From the NCBI RefSeq assembly GCF_040448305.1, contig NZ_CP148752.1, positions 4,030,001-4,094,000 on the forward strand: a DNA stretch of 64,000 bases. Direction: 5' to 3'. A program made the position numbers and the translations under genes. Shown piece by piece: positions 1 to 8,478 of this stretch (position 1 is the first letter of the stretch; each line of letters begins with the position of its first letter). The DNA comes from Pseudomonas fluorescens. Lineage in GTDB: Bacteria; Pseudomonadota; Gammaproteobacteria; Pseudomonadales; Pseudomonadaceae. The notes under the pieces were generated by a model. The model saw only the letters and a program-made list of their open reading frames with translations. It made no database searches and was not told the DNA's origin.

Positions 1-87
1 CACTGTCGACGCGCTGCCTTGTTCGTGCCAACAGTGTCTGTACCCCACGTCTGGTTAGACGACGGGCGCTACAGTCAGTTTTTAAAC

Positions 88-741
88 TCACTGATGGGTA
101 ACCAGGCAGGCTGCACCGACCGCTGTCGCCCGGCGTAACTGCGACATGACGTTCCCCGCCGTAATTACCGCTGTAGGCGACATTGGGCAGCTGCTCGCGG
201 CCAGCGCCTCTGCGACCCAGGTATTGCAGGTATAAAACAGCGAATAGCTACCCTCGGCCTGGTAGAACCGGCTCTCTCCATACAGGCCAGGCCCGAGCAC
301 CGCCAAGGTGCCCGTCGCTGAGTGGGTGAAGGTCCCGGCCACGAACGCGAGCAGTCGCCGGTAGCCGTCCTCCGTCACCCGCACCTCGATGACCTCGCTT
401 GCGGCGAAACGCCGCCTGGGGTCTCCGTCAATCTTGACCGCATGCAGCACGGTTGCCGTCGACCCGGACAAGGCTCGCAGGGCGAGGCTCAAGGTGGCCT
501 GTGGGGCTCGGTAAAAGTCCTCGTCACCCCAGCCGAACTCAACGAAGTCGCCGTCGCCGAACTCTTCGGCCAGTGCGGGAAGCACCTGAAGTAGATCGGG
601 GCGCGCAATTGCCAACCCGGTATGCAGGCCATGATTTACTACATAGAAGGACCGCCAATCGCCACCCTCGCCCCTCGGCGGGTCCGACGCGGTAGCGCAG
701 CCGAACAGCGTCAGGATCAGGGCCAGCACTACAATGCGCAT
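88..741 (-). CDS. DUF2459 (TIGR02117-type) predicted lipoprotein
   Basis: This 217-residue protein matches the DUF2459 family, conserved proteins of unknown biochemical role found in many Gram-negatives. It begins with a hydrophobic segment ending in the lipobox LFGC, with the lipidated Cys at about residue 15, so it should be anchored in the envelope. The family-like stretches FYVVNHGLHTGLAI and FVEFGWGDEDFYRAP follow, with a conserved YTCNTW-type segment near the C-terminus. The ATG at 741 is preferred over an in-frame TTG two codons upstream. It is a single gene pointing toward the left edge of the window. The family call is solid; the function is unknown. Confidence 0.85.
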   Translation of the reverse strand: MRIVVLALILTLFGCATASDPPRGEGGDWRSFYVVNHGLHTGLAIARPDLLQVLPALAEEFGDGDFVEFGWGDEDFYRAPQATLSLALRALSGSTATVLHAVKIDGDPRRRFAASEVIEVRVTEDGYRRLLAFVAGTFTHSATGTLAVLGPGLYGESRFYQAEGSYSLFYTCNTWVAEALAASSCPMSPTAVITAGNVMSQLRRATAVGAACLVTHQ

Positions 742-1081
742 GTACAAGGGTTTGGAGGCTCGCTAACGAACGTGGAAAACCACGGCAGGGGTGGGTGCTG
801 TATACAAGCATAGAAGCTGGCTCGCACCATCAAGCAGGCATCCATGGACAATCGCGGCAGGCAGAAATCGGCCATAAGCAGTCAGTGGACAGACTAGGTG
901 TAACCTGATTGCTGCGTTGCGCCATCGTTGTCGACCAACCGGACTGGGGGCAGTTGCACCATTTTACTTGTGCATAGGTAATTGCCTGAGAAGTCGCAAT
1001 TCAATCCCGAGCAATCTTGTCATTTGCCAAGGCTTAGGGCAGGGTCGATACCACTGACATCTCTGCCAAAGGAGTCACCCC
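742..1081. other. Intergenic region upstream of the aminotransferase gene
   Basis: These 340 bases separate two divergent genes and must hold both promoters. No convincing ORF is visible. The region contains one copy of a short dispersed repeat at 860-881. No clear sigma-70 hexamer pair or operator palindrome could be assigned by eye. Confidence 0.5.
860..881 (+). repeat. Dispersed intergenic repeat, copy 1
   Basis: The core GGCAGAAATCGGCC is followed by a variable spacer and AAGCAG. Related copies lie at 2291-2312, 4384-4405 (opposite strand), 30723-30744 and, degenerate, 53430-53451. All are outside genes. Confidence 0.6.
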
Positions 1082-2215
1082 ATGTCAAAGCTATATCCCG
1101 GTATCGATCCTGAGGGGCTGGTCGAGTACTCAGTGGTCTACACCGACCGCTCGCTGAACCACATGTCGCAGTCATTTCAAGCCGTGATGAAGAACATTTC
1201 CAGGACCCTGAAACAGGTCTACAACGCCCAGGCTGTTGCGGTGGTCCCGGGCAGCGGCACATTCGGCATGGAAGCGGTGGCGCGACAGTTTGCCACCGAC
1301 CAGCAATGTCTGGTGATACGCAACGGCTGGTTCAGTTATCGCTGGAGCCAGATCCTTGAGATGGGCAACATCCCGGCGGCCACCACGGTGCTGAAAGCCC
1401 GACCGGTCGACACTGGTCGCCAGGCTGCCTACGCCCCACCCCCTCTGGACGAAGTGCTGGCAGCCATTCAGGCTTCGAGGCCGCAGATTGTCTTCGCCCC
1501 CCACGTTGAAACCTCATCAGGGATTATCCTGCCCGACGAGTACCTGCGGGCCGTCGGCGACGCCGTGCATGCGGTGGGTGGCCTGTTCGTGCTGGACTGC
1601 ATCGCCTCAGGCACGATTTGGGTTGATATGCAGAAATGCGCAGTCGACCTGCTGATCAGCGCACCGCAGAAAGGCTGGAGCGCCTCCCCTTGCTGCGCCC
1701 TGGTGATGCTCAGTTCTTTGGCCCTCGAGCGCATCGAACAGACGCATAGCAGCAGCTTCGCCTGCGACCTGAAAAAGTGGCTTCAGATCATGCAGGCCTA
1801 CGAACAGGGCGGACATGCCTACCATGCGACCATGCCCAGCGATTCCCTCGCGCGATTTAACGAAGTGATGAAAGAGACGCAAGCCTACGGTTTCGACAAG
1901 GTCCGCGGCGAACAACAGGCTCTGGGTGATCGGGTGCGCGCAATGTTGACCGGCAAAGGCATCAAAAGCGTGGCCGCAGCCGGCTTTCAGGCCCCTGGCG
2001 TAGTAGTGAGCTACACCGATGACGCCGACATCAAGAGCGGCAAGAAATTTGCCGACCACGGCCTACAGATCGCCGCCGGAGTGCCGTTGCAATGCGACGA
2101 GCCGGCCGACTTCCAGACTTTCCGCATCGGTCTGTTCGGACTCGAAAAGCTGCACAATATCGAGCGCACGGTCAGCACCCTCGAGCAGGCACTGGACGAG
2201 GTGATGGTTAACTAA
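1082..2215 (+). CDS. Class V aminotransferase (alanine-glyoxylate aminotransferase family)
   Basis: This 377-residue PLP enzyme belongs to the alanine/serine-glyoxylate aminotransferase branch of fold type I. Visible landmarks are the cofactor-binding VVPGSGTFGMEA segment (about 55-65), the Asp of FVLDCIASG (about 172) that contacts the pyridine nitrogen, and the Schiff-base Lys of SAPQKGW at about 197. Length is typical for the family. An AAAGGAG ribosome-binding site lies 8 bases before the ATG. It stands alone, with no pathway neighbour that fixes the substrate, so glyoxylate or another 2-oxo acid as acceptor is an inference from the family. Confidence 0.88.
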   Translation: MSKLYPGIDPEGLVEYSVVYTDRSLNHMSQSFQAVMKNISRTLKQVYNAQAVAVVPGSGTFGMEAVARQFATDQQCLVIRNGWFSYRWSQILEMGNIPAATTVLKARPVDTGRQAAYAPPPLDEVLAAIQASRPQIVFAPHVETSSGIILPDEYLRAVGDAVHAVGGLFVLDCIASGTIWVDMQKCAVDLLISAPQKGWSASPCCALVMLSSLALERIEQTHSSSFACDLKKWLQIMQAYEQGGHAYHATMPSDSLARFNEVMKETQAYGFDKVRGEQQALGDRVRAMLTGKGIKSVAAAGFQAPGVVVSYTDDADIKSGKKFADHGLQIAAGVPLQCDEPADFQTFRIGLFGLEKLHNIERTVSTLEQALDEVMVN

Positions 2216-2290
2216 GCCCTCATCTCTTTCACGGGGCGTATGATTGGCGGCTGTATGACTTGGATCGACCCAAAGCAGACTGTGGCGACA

Positions 2291-2312
2291 GGCAGAAATC
2301 GGCCAAAAGCAG
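2291..2312 (+). repeat. Dispersed intergenic repeat, copy 2
   Basis: This copy has the core GGCAGAAATCGGCC followed by AAAAGCAG and is nearly identical to the copy at 30723. It sits 75 bases after the aminotransferase stop codon. It shows no coding potential. Confidence 0.65.
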
Positions 2313-2427
2313 CCAGTCGCAAATGTCCACGAAACCATGTGCGATTCACTCTGGGGCAAACAGGCATTCAGCTTCCCTGCGCCCTCGGTTCCCGACTGGG
2401 AGCGCGGCGCCTACAAAGTTGCCATTA

Positions 2428-2778
2428 TCATTTGTCGTCCATCTTTGTTGACGATTGTGGCCGGCGCTCAGTGCTCTCTTCGGCGTTGGGCGCTTCTGGA
2501 AAACTCCCTGGCGTGAACACATGGGTCTGCAGGTCGCTGGCATCGACTTCGGCGACACCATGAACCGAACGGGCCAGACCAATGGCCTGTTCACACTGTC
2601 TATGAGTGTTGACGCGGCCGCTTAACCCCACTATGCCCGCATGGGTTTTGACATTGATATGCAGGCTAAGGGTCGGATCGGAAAATGCCAGGGCCGACTT
2701 CACCTTGGCGGTAATCCATGCATCGTGAACGGCCATTTCCAGACCATGAGAGTAATGCTGGAAGGAGTGAATTTTCAT
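2428..2778 (-). CDS. Single BON-domain protein
   Basis: This 116-residue protein carries one BON domain, about residues 18-80, with the pattern ITAKVKSALAF..HINVKTHAGIVGLSGRV and a closing VHGVAEVDA segment. BON domains occur in periplasmic or membrane-associated proteins such as OsmY and are thought to bind membranes or ligands. There is no signal peptide from the chosen start (ATG 2778, preceded by GAGAGG). An upstream in-frame start at 2817 would add 13 residues without adding a signal. The C-terminal third is polar and lacks recognisable features. The domain is clear, the role unknown. Confidence 0.8.
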   Translation of the reverse strand: MKIHSFQHYSHGLEMAVHDAWITAKVKSALAFSDPTLSLHINVKTHAGIVGLSGRVNTHRQCEQAIGLARSVHGVAEVDASDLQTHVFTPGSFPEAPNAEESTERRPQSSTKMDDK

Positions 2779-3176
2779 GGCTGAACCCTCTCTCGCGTAA
2801 TCAGACGTACTGTCCATCCCATTTGCTGTGCCGTCCTCTGCCTCTCAGGTGAACGCTATGGATACCTGATTCGTTTTGGAGAGCTCGCCACGCAAACATT
2901 GACAGAAATTAATTATAGTACGGCCGTTGCCTGCGGTCAGAGCGCTGTCCCCGTGAACGTCCGCCTTGGTCGCTCTGTGCCAGGCGCAACACCTACAGAG
3001 CACTCCAAACAGTCCTTATTGCGATCAGCCCTGATCAACCCATAGCTGCCGATCTCGACCGACAGAATCGGTCGAGCGCGGAACCTGATTGCTTTCGTAG
3101 GGCGGATTACGCGCCAGCGTTATCCGCCGTGGAGGGGCCGGCGTATTACCTATTCCGGGTTATGCGCCCTACGGTA
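2779..3176. other. Intergenic region with a hairpin repeat
   Basis: About 400 bases without a supportable gene. The only structure seen is the nested inverted repeat at 3096-3173 immediately after the transglycosylase stop codon. The remainder (2818-3090) shows no hairpin, repeat or coding signal that I can defend. Confidence 0.5.
3096..3173. repeat. Nested palindromic intergenic repeat
   Basis: Outer arms CGTAGGGCG (3096-3104) and CGCCCTACG (3165-3173) enclose an inner hairpin whose arms GGCGGATTACGC (3101-3112) and GCGTTATCCGCC (3117-3128) pair with one mismatch. The layout is like the extragenic palindromes common between pseudomonad genes. It lies four bases beyond the stop codon of the leftward transglycosylase gene and may also fold as a transcript-end hairpin. 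Confidence 0.6.
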
Positions 3177-3986
3177 CTAACGATGGTTGCGATAGCGTTC
3201 GGTCAAGGACTGCACGAGGGTGACGTAGGATTGCGTCTCGGCGTAGGGAGGCACCCCGTTGTACTCGACCACGGACGCTTCGCCGGCGTTGTAACCTGCC
3301 AACGCCAGTACCTGGTTGCCGTTGAAGCGCTTGAGCAGCCAGGCCAGGTAGCGCACGCCGCCACGAATGTTCTGTCGTGCGTCGAACGGATCGTCCACGG
3401 CGAAACGCTCGGCGGTGGCGGGCATCAACTGCATCAGCCCCTGGGCGCCGGCTTCGGAAATGGCGTTGGGGCGAAACGCCGATTCGGCATGTATCACTGC
3501 GCGGACCAGCGCCCTGTCGACACCATAATGACCCGAAGCGGCTTCGATCTCTCGCCGATAGGACTGGGTGTCCAGGCGCAGTGAGGTGACCTTGAAATCC
3601 TTCGGCGCCATGCACAGATAGCAGCCCTTGATGTAATAGAGCTCAAGGACATCGACCCGTGCGGAGATCCCGACGGGGCGCCGGCTCACATATTGACGAA
3701 CACCCCTGTGGATGAAGGTGTACACCCGAATCCGCACCGCGCCTGAGTCGTCGTCCCGCACAACCCGTGGCAGGGCCATTGCCTTGGCGCCTCTACCTGC
3801 GCCCGCCATGCCATTCAGGCGAGTGCAGCGGGCGCTGGCGATGGCTTGGCTGGTGTAGCTGATGGCTCCGTCCCTGGCTTGGCACTTGAACATGGCGCTG
3901 GCGCACAGTGGAGCGACCAGCAAGGCTAGCTGGATGCAGCCAAGAAGGCTCTTGCGAGCCCATCGCCATGCTCTGGAACTCATCAC
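3177..3986 (-). CDS. Secreted lytic transglycosylase (DUF4124-like N-terminus plus SLT domain)
   Basis: This 269-residue protein should cleave the MurNAc-GlcNAc bond of peptidoglycan in the periplasm. A signal peptide covers about residues 1-31 (LLVAPLCASA). It is followed by a short Cys-containing FKCQARDGAISYTSQ segment resembling DUF4124, a linker, and a C-terminal SLT domain (about 145-265). The SLT motifs are complete: catalytic Glu168 in VIHAESAF, GAQGLMQLMPATA (about 180-192) and LALAGYNAGEASV (about 228-240). A nearby CYLCMAPKDF segment carries a Cys pair. The gene is isolated, with a cupin remnant upstream, so housekeeping cell-wall turnover is more likely than a secretion-system role. 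Confidence 0.85.
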   Translation of the reverse strand: MMSSRAWRWARKSLLGCIQLALLVAPLCASAMFKCQARDGAISYTSQAIASARCTRLNGMAGAGRGAKAMALPRVVRDDDSGAVRIRVYTFIHRGVRQYVSRRPVGISARVDVLELYYIKGCYLCMAPKDFKVTSLRLDTQSYRREIEAASGHYGVDRALVRAVIHAESAFRPNAISEAGAQGLMQLMPATAERFAVDDPFDARQNIRGGVRYLAWLLKRFNGNQVLALAGYNAGEASVVEYNGVPPYAETQSYVTLVQSLTERYRNHR

Positions 3987-4152
3987 ATCGCTCCGCGCCG
4001 CAGGCGCCGATCAGGCCTGGGGCGCCTGGCCCGGGCGCTGCCTTTGGAGGGCTTATTCCGGGTGACCCGCCTTTTGTTCTGATAGTTATACCCTTTGTAA
4101 CCGGCCTTGGAACTTGCGTTGACGTACGGGCTGCCGGCGTTCCCAGGCGAGG

Positions 4153-4334
4153 CGCAGGCTTGATATTTTCCCAGGTTCCCTTGAACCCCGCCGCCGCCAC
4201 GAACGAATCCCCCGGCCCGAAGGTCTTCGCCACGCCGTCCGCATCGGTCAGGCGCACGGTGCGCACTCGCAACTCGGCTGCTTCCTGCAAAGACCCAGCG
4301 GCTCATCGAGTTCATACGCGACCATATCAACAGT
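4153..4334 (-). pseudogene. Remnant of a cupin (DUF861-type) gene
   Basis: The segment TVRLTDADGVAKTFGPGDSF followed by VAAAGFKGTWENI is the classic C-terminal half of small sugar- or ethanolamine-type cupins (DUF861). It is read in one frame at 4153-4290. A VDMVAYELDE stretch typical of the preceding beta strand lies in another frame just upstream (about 4299-4334). The N-terminal part and the C-terminal end are missing, and downstream the frame runs into unrelated sequence. I read it as a decayed gene fragment, not an active product. Confidence 0.6.
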
Positions 4335-4383
4335 GCTTAATGCCTGACGACTGGATAGGGGGCATCCCGACGCAAACGAATGT

Positions 4384-4405
4384 CTCCTTCGGGCCGATTG
4401 CTGCC
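4384..4405 (-). repeat. Dispersed intergenic repeat, copy 3 (inverted)
   Basis: On the minus strand this reads GGCAGCAATCGGCC followed by CGAAGGAG, one mismatch from the core seen at 860 and 2291. It lies between the cupin remnant and the RTX gene. Confidence 0.5.
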
Positions 4406-4867
4406 TGTCGTAAAGGGTAGCTATCGACCCTATGCGAATATCAATCACGTTTTCAAAGCCCGAAGTAAACGAATGTCACAGCTGCTGAATTACCCCACGC
4501 ACCCCGGACCGTAGTCCAAGCTACGAGTGGATTTGGCAGTGCGAGTCTCCCCCTCCTGAGTCACTCACTCTGTGCGGTAGAACGTTGTGAAAGTTCACGC
4601 AGGGAAGTCTTATGTGTTTCATGATATTTCATCAAGTCACCGGGGGATGACAGCTTTTCAACCTCTCCTGCCCTGGAACTCCGGAGCTAGCCATGTGGCA
4701 GCTGTGGAGGGTTGGCGAATGCTCCAGGGCTCATCAACACTCGGCTGCATGCGCGATAAACGGTGAGGTCAAAGTGGCGTACTTGTGACCCTTTGGCTTG
4801 TCTAATTAACCCCGATCTGCTGTAACGCAGTTCACGCTTACCATCTCCATCAACGGAGGGTAGAACC
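4406..4867. other. Upstream region of the RTX gene
   Basis: About 460 bases with no supportable gene. It must contain the RTX promoter. The last bases carry a good ribosome-binding site, GGAGGG, 7 bases before the RTX ATG. No operator could be assigned by eye. Confidence 0.5.
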
Positions 4868-7003
4868 ATGGCTACTATCCCTGGCACCCCAGGTGATGAC
4901 TTTCTGCTCGGCACTGAGGAAGACGACCAAATAACCGGCCTGGCCGGCAACGACACCGTGTTCGCCCTTGGCGGCAACGACACTCTCGACGGCGGTGACG
5001 GCAACGATGACCTCTTCGGCGACCTCGGCAACGACACACTTCTCGCAGGCAACGACAACGACACTCTCGACGGCGGGGCAGGCGCCGATATCCTCACCGG
5101 CGGTGCTGGCATCGACAGCTACTTTTGGACCGTGGAAACCGGTAACGAGTCCAGCTCACTGAGCCAGGACCGCGTCACCGACTTCGAAGGTGCGGGTCTG
5201 GTCGGCGGCGATATCCTGCGGCTCTCCAGCTTCCCCAACCGCCTGGTCTTCCAGGGCGCCCACAACGGCGTACCCACGGTGGGAACCAGCCTCGGCTTCG
5301 GCAATAACGGCTTCACCGAGGTCTTCTTCGCCCTCGGCGCCGCCAGCACCCTGCTGTTCGCCGACTCCAACGACAACGGCATCTTCGACGCCACTGACTT
5401 CGCTGTGCAGCTGGACGGCATCCACAACCTGGTCAGGAGCGACTTCGGCACCACCGCCTTCGTCCTGCGCGGTACTGAAGGCGGCGATGTGATCGATGGC
5501 ACCAACGATCCCGACACCATCTTCGGCCTGGGCGGCGGCGATGTGATCAACGGCAATGGCGGCAACGACATCATCAATGGCGGCGACGGTAACGACACCC
5601 TGAACGGTGACGCGGGCATCGACCGGATCTCCGGCGGCAACGGCAATGACATTATCAATGGTGGCGCCGACCGCGACCTTCTGACCGGCAATGATGGCAA
5701 CGACATCATCAACGGTGGCGCCGGCAACGACACCACCATGTCCGGCGGCGCTGGCAACGACGTCGTCAATGGCGGCGAAGGCAACGACACCCTCGACGGC
5801 GACGACGGCAACGACGTCCTCAACGGCGGCGTGGGCGACGACGACTTCTTCGGCGGCGACGGCAATGACCAGATCTTCGGCGAAGACGGCAACGACGAAC
5901 TGTTCGCCGGCCCCGGCAGCGACATGCTCAATGGCGGCGCCGGCAACGACCTGATCATGGGTGAAGGTGGCCAGGACAGTCTCACCGGTGGCGCCGGCGA
6001 CGACGAGTTCGAGTTCTTCACCGGCTTCAACCCCAGCTCGCCCTTCGCCACCTTCGACACCCTGGTCGACTTCCAGGGCGCTGGCGTAGTGGGCGGCGAC
6101 ACCCTGGAACTCAACAATGAGTTCTTCTTCCGCGGCCAGTTCAACGTCAATCCGCAACTGGGCGCCGTACTGGTGGGCGGTGGCAACGGCGTGACCGACC
6201 TGTTCTACAGCCTGCGCCCGGGCAATACCTGGCTGATCGCCGACGAAAACGACGACGGTGTGCTCGACAGCCTCGACTTCACCCTGCGCCTGCAGGGCAC
6301 GCACAACCTGACGGCGGGCGACTTCGGTCGTAACACGATCCTCATCACCGCCGGCACCGAGGGTAATGACGTGCTCACCGGCACCGATGGCGACGATCGC
6401 ATCTTCGGCCTGGGCGGTAATGACCAGATCTTCGGTCTGGAAGGAGCCGACTTCCTCGACGGCGGCAGCGGTGACGACGTCATCGATAGCGGCCCGGGCT
6501 TCGACGAGTTGCTCGGCGGTGCCGGCAACGACACTCTGATCGTTCAGGAGTTCGCCAATGCCAGTGGCGGCGATGGTGACGACCAGCTGTTCGGGGGCGA
6601 CGACCTCTTCGGCTTCCAGTCCAACCTCGACGGTGACGCCGGCAACGACACCTTGACCGCGGGCCCCAGCGGCGCCGTCATGGAAGGCGGCGTAGGCGCC
6701 GACGTATTGGTGAGCAGCAGCGTCGACGACTTCATGGTCGGTGACGTCTTCTTCGAGCCGAGCCTCGGTGCGGACAAGTTCCAGTTCGGTGCGGTGTGGG
6801 GAGCGGACACCATCTTCGACTTCGAGGACGGCACTGACCTGATCGACCTGAGCACCAGCGGTTTCACGTTCGCGAATCTCACCGTTGGAGAACAGTTCGG
6901 CGAGGCCGTCATAACCGTCACTGGTCAGCCGAATGTGGGAAGCATCACCTTGACTGGCGTCCCACAGGCCGCCATCACCGAGGCGGACTTCACCTTTGCC
7001 TGA
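4868..7003 (+). CDS. RTX-type calcium-binding repeat protein with two duplicated inserts
   Basis: This 711-residue acidic protein is built of GGxGxDxLx nonapeptides that fold as calcium-loaded parallel beta rolls and are normally exported by type I secretion. Three repeat blocks lie at about 8-82, 203-380 and 497-600. Between them are two copies of a roughly 115-residue module (83-202 and 379-496). Each has DFxGAGxVGGDxLxL, a beta-rich stretch, an EF-hand-like loop (DSNDNGIFDATDF, DENDDGVLDSLDF) and LxGxHNL. No Cys and no N-terminal signal is seen. The C-terminus (about 640-711), with FQFGAVWGADTIFDFEDG and DLIDLS, looks like a secretion-signal region. No catalytic domain is recognisable, and no ABC/MFP secretion genes lie in the window. 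A structural, adhesive or surface role is inferred. Confidence 0.85.
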   Translation: MATIPGTPGDDFLLGTEEDDQITGLAGNDTVFALGGNDTLDGGDGNDDLFGDLGNDTLLAGNDNDTLDGGAGADILTGGAGIDSYFWTVETGNESSSLSQDRVTDFEGAGLVGGDILRLSSFPNRLVFQGAHNGVPTVGTSLGFGNNGFTEVFFALGAASTLLFADSNDNGIFDATDFAVQLDGIHNLVRSDFGTTAFVLRGTEGGDVIDGTNDPDTIFGLGGGDVINGNGGNDIINGGDGNDTLNGDAGIDRISGGNGNDIINGGADRDLLTGNDGNDIINGGAGNDTTMSGGAGNDVVNGGEGNDTLDGDDGNDVLNGGVGDDDFFGGDGNDQIFGEDGNDELFAGPGSDMLNGGAGNDLIMGEGGQDSLTGGAGDDEFEFFTGFNPSSPFATFDTLVDFQGAGVVGGDTLELNNEFFFRGQFNVNPQLGAVLVGGGNGVTDLFYSLRPGNTWLIADENDDGVLDSLDFTLRLQGTHNLTAGDFGRNTILITAGTEGNDVLTGTDGDDRIFGLGGNDQIFGLEGADFLDGGSGDDVIDSGPGFDELLGGAGNDTLIVQEFANASGGDGDDQLFGGDDLFGFQSNLDGDAGNDTLTAGPSGAVMEGGVGADVLVSSSVDDFMVGDVFFEPSLGADKFQFGAVWGADTIFDFEDGTDLIDLSTSGFTFANLTVGEQFGEAVITVTGQPNVGSITLTGVPQAAITEADFTFA

Positions 7004-7012
7004 GTGATCGGC

Positions 7013-7045
7013 GCATGCTCACGCCGAGTGATGGCGTGAGCATGC
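7013..7045. terminator. Hairpin after the RTX gene
   Basis: A perfect 13-bp stem (GCATGCTCACGCC / GGCGTGAGCATGC) with a 7-base loop starts 10 bases after the RTX stop codon. There is no T tract, so it is a transcript-end hairpin rather than a textbook rho-independent terminator. Confidence 0.6.
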
Positions 7046-7169
7046 CGAGTCGCTCGCGTCTGGGCCTGGGGCCTGGCTGGAGTGCTTTGTGGTAGCAGTG
7101 AAACCAGAAGGGGAACCAAGGCGTGCTATCCCATCGCTGGATGCTGAAACGTCAACATTGCTTTTGCGA

Positions 7170-7943
7170 TCAACTGGCCCGCTCCAAAGCGGAAAACAGA
7201 CTGACGAATTCCAATGAAAGCTTATGGCGTGGCGCCAGGTGGATCATGGGCACCGACGTTTCATGGGACTCCCGCATTTTGACCGTGCTGCTCAAATAAT
7301 CCGGTAACACCGGCAAGCCTTCGGCCACCAACTCGTCGATCAGCATTTGGTGCAAGCTGGCACGCGCCACAAATTGGTTGACCACCACACCTTCCACGAT
7401 CAACGACTCATTATGGTCAGCCTGCAACTCGGCCACTTGCGCGATGACGCTGTAGAGCGCCTGACGAGAAAAACTGTCGCAATCGAAAGGAATCAGCACG
7501 CGGTCGGCGGCGATCAGTGCGCTGAACGTATAGAAATTCAGGGAAGGCGGCGTATCGATATAAATACGTTCGTAATCTTCGGAAAGCTCCACCAACAAGC
7601 GGCGCAGCTTGTTGATCTTGAATTTTGACTCAAGCTTTGACTGCAGATCAGCAAGCTCGTGGCTGGCCGTGACCAGGTGCAGATTGTCGTAGCGAGTATC
7701 AGTGATGGCCACCCGGTTCTTTTTGCTGGCCGGGCCGCTGGATAAGGTTTGCTTGAAGAAATCGGCAATCCCCATGGGGATATCATCGCCGGTCAGTCCT
7801 GTCAGGTATTGGGTCGAGTTAGCCTGCGGATCGAGATCCACCAGCAGCGTCCTGTAGCCTTCGGCAGCACTGACAGCCGCGAGATTGCAGGCGATGCTTG
7901 ATTTGCCAACGCCTCCTTTTTGATTGAACACAACTCGACGCAT
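7170..7943 (-). CDS. ParA/MinD-family ATPase, orphan
   Basis: The 257-residue product is a deviant-Walker P-loop ATPase of the ParA family. It begins with MRRVVFNQKGGVGKSS (Walker A' with both lysines), followed by LLVDLDPQANST and the switch segment YIDTPPSLNF. I chose ATG 7943 because the family starts directly at this beta strand. An in-frame extension of 35 residues upstream has no family match, though the chosen ATG lacks a good Shine-Dalgarno sequence. No ParB or parS-like repeat is adjacent, so plasmid or chromosome partitioning is not indicated. Such orphan ParA proteins often position other cell structures. Confidence 0.82.
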   Translation of the reverse strand: MRRVVFNQKGGVGKSSIACNLAAVSAAEGYRTLLVDLDPQANSTQYLTGLTGDDIPMGIADFFKQTLSSGPASKKNRVAITDTRYDNLHLVTASHELADLQSKLESKFKINKLRRLLVELSEDYERIYIDTPPSLNFYTFSALIAADRVLIPFDCDSFSRQALYSVIAQVAELQADHNESLIVEGVVVNQFVARASLHQMLIDELVAEGLPVLPDYLSSTVKMRESHETSVPMIHLAPRHKLSLEFVSLFSALERAS

Positions 7944-8122
7944 GAGGGAGGTAACCTGAAAAAGTTCTCCCTCGATCATAGGATTGAAATATTTCAGCAA
8001 TATTTCTAAGCGACAATTTTGTTTCATTTTTAAGACAGTGGCTGCCATGCGTTGACTGCGTCATCCGACATGCAGTTAACCAGAGGCGTGTCTGTACTTA
8101 TGGCATTACAAGGAGGTCGACA

Positions 8123-8392
8123 ATGCAATGCTCGCCGGATGAAATACGCCACCAGATCCTGGACGCCGAACCCGTGTTGAAAACACTCGATATCGAGATG
8201 GAAGGGATTGAGTTTGATCCGCTGGTGCCTTCAAGCGTCACTGCTGCCTACGCCAAGGTGGATCGGGTGATTGAGCATCTGTTGGCCCGGTTCAAAGCAA
8301 ACCCCATCCTTGGCCCGTTAACGACAGAGCTGAAGTCCCAGTATTTTGATGGTATTCGAGCGAAGGTAGCGCATGCCAGGAATGGCAAGTAG
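8123..8392 (+). CDS. Small conserved-type hypothetical protein beside ParA
   Basis: An 89-residue protein with a strong ribosome-binding site (AAGGAGG, 7 bases before ATG). The sequence is predicted mostly helical, soluble and has no Cys except near the start. It is transcribed divergently from the ParA-like gene across about 180 bases. I do not recognise a family. A partner role with the ATPase is only suggested by position. Confidence 0.65.
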   Translation: MQCSPDEIRHQILDAEPVLKTLDIEMEGIEFDPLVPSSVTAAYAKVDRVIEHLLARFKANPILGPLTTELKSQYFDGIRAKVAHARNGK

Positions 8393-8478
8393 CTGGGATC
8401 TTCGTCGGCAGCGACCGTTCATTTTTCTCTTCGACTGGCCGGTGTTGTTTCCCAAGGGGCACAACACCGGCCATTTGG

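Noticed and set aside
3983..4330. 115-codon basic frame overlapping the cupin remnant and transglycosylase start
   Set aside because: Composition is Arg/Ser-rich with no family match. It is more likely decay of the cupin region than a gene.
5500..6000. Regularly repeated units in the RTX gene as a CRISPR-like or tandem DNA repeat
   Set aside because: The periodicity is 27 bases in frame (nine codons), explained by calcium-binding nonapeptides. There are no unrelated spacers.
5119..6304. Two long minus-strand open frames (355 and 382 codons) opposite the RTX gene
   Set aside because: They mirror the GC-rich nonapeptide repeats and give low-complexity Ser/Pro- or Val/Ala-rich sequence without ribosome-binding sites. 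They are antisense shadows.
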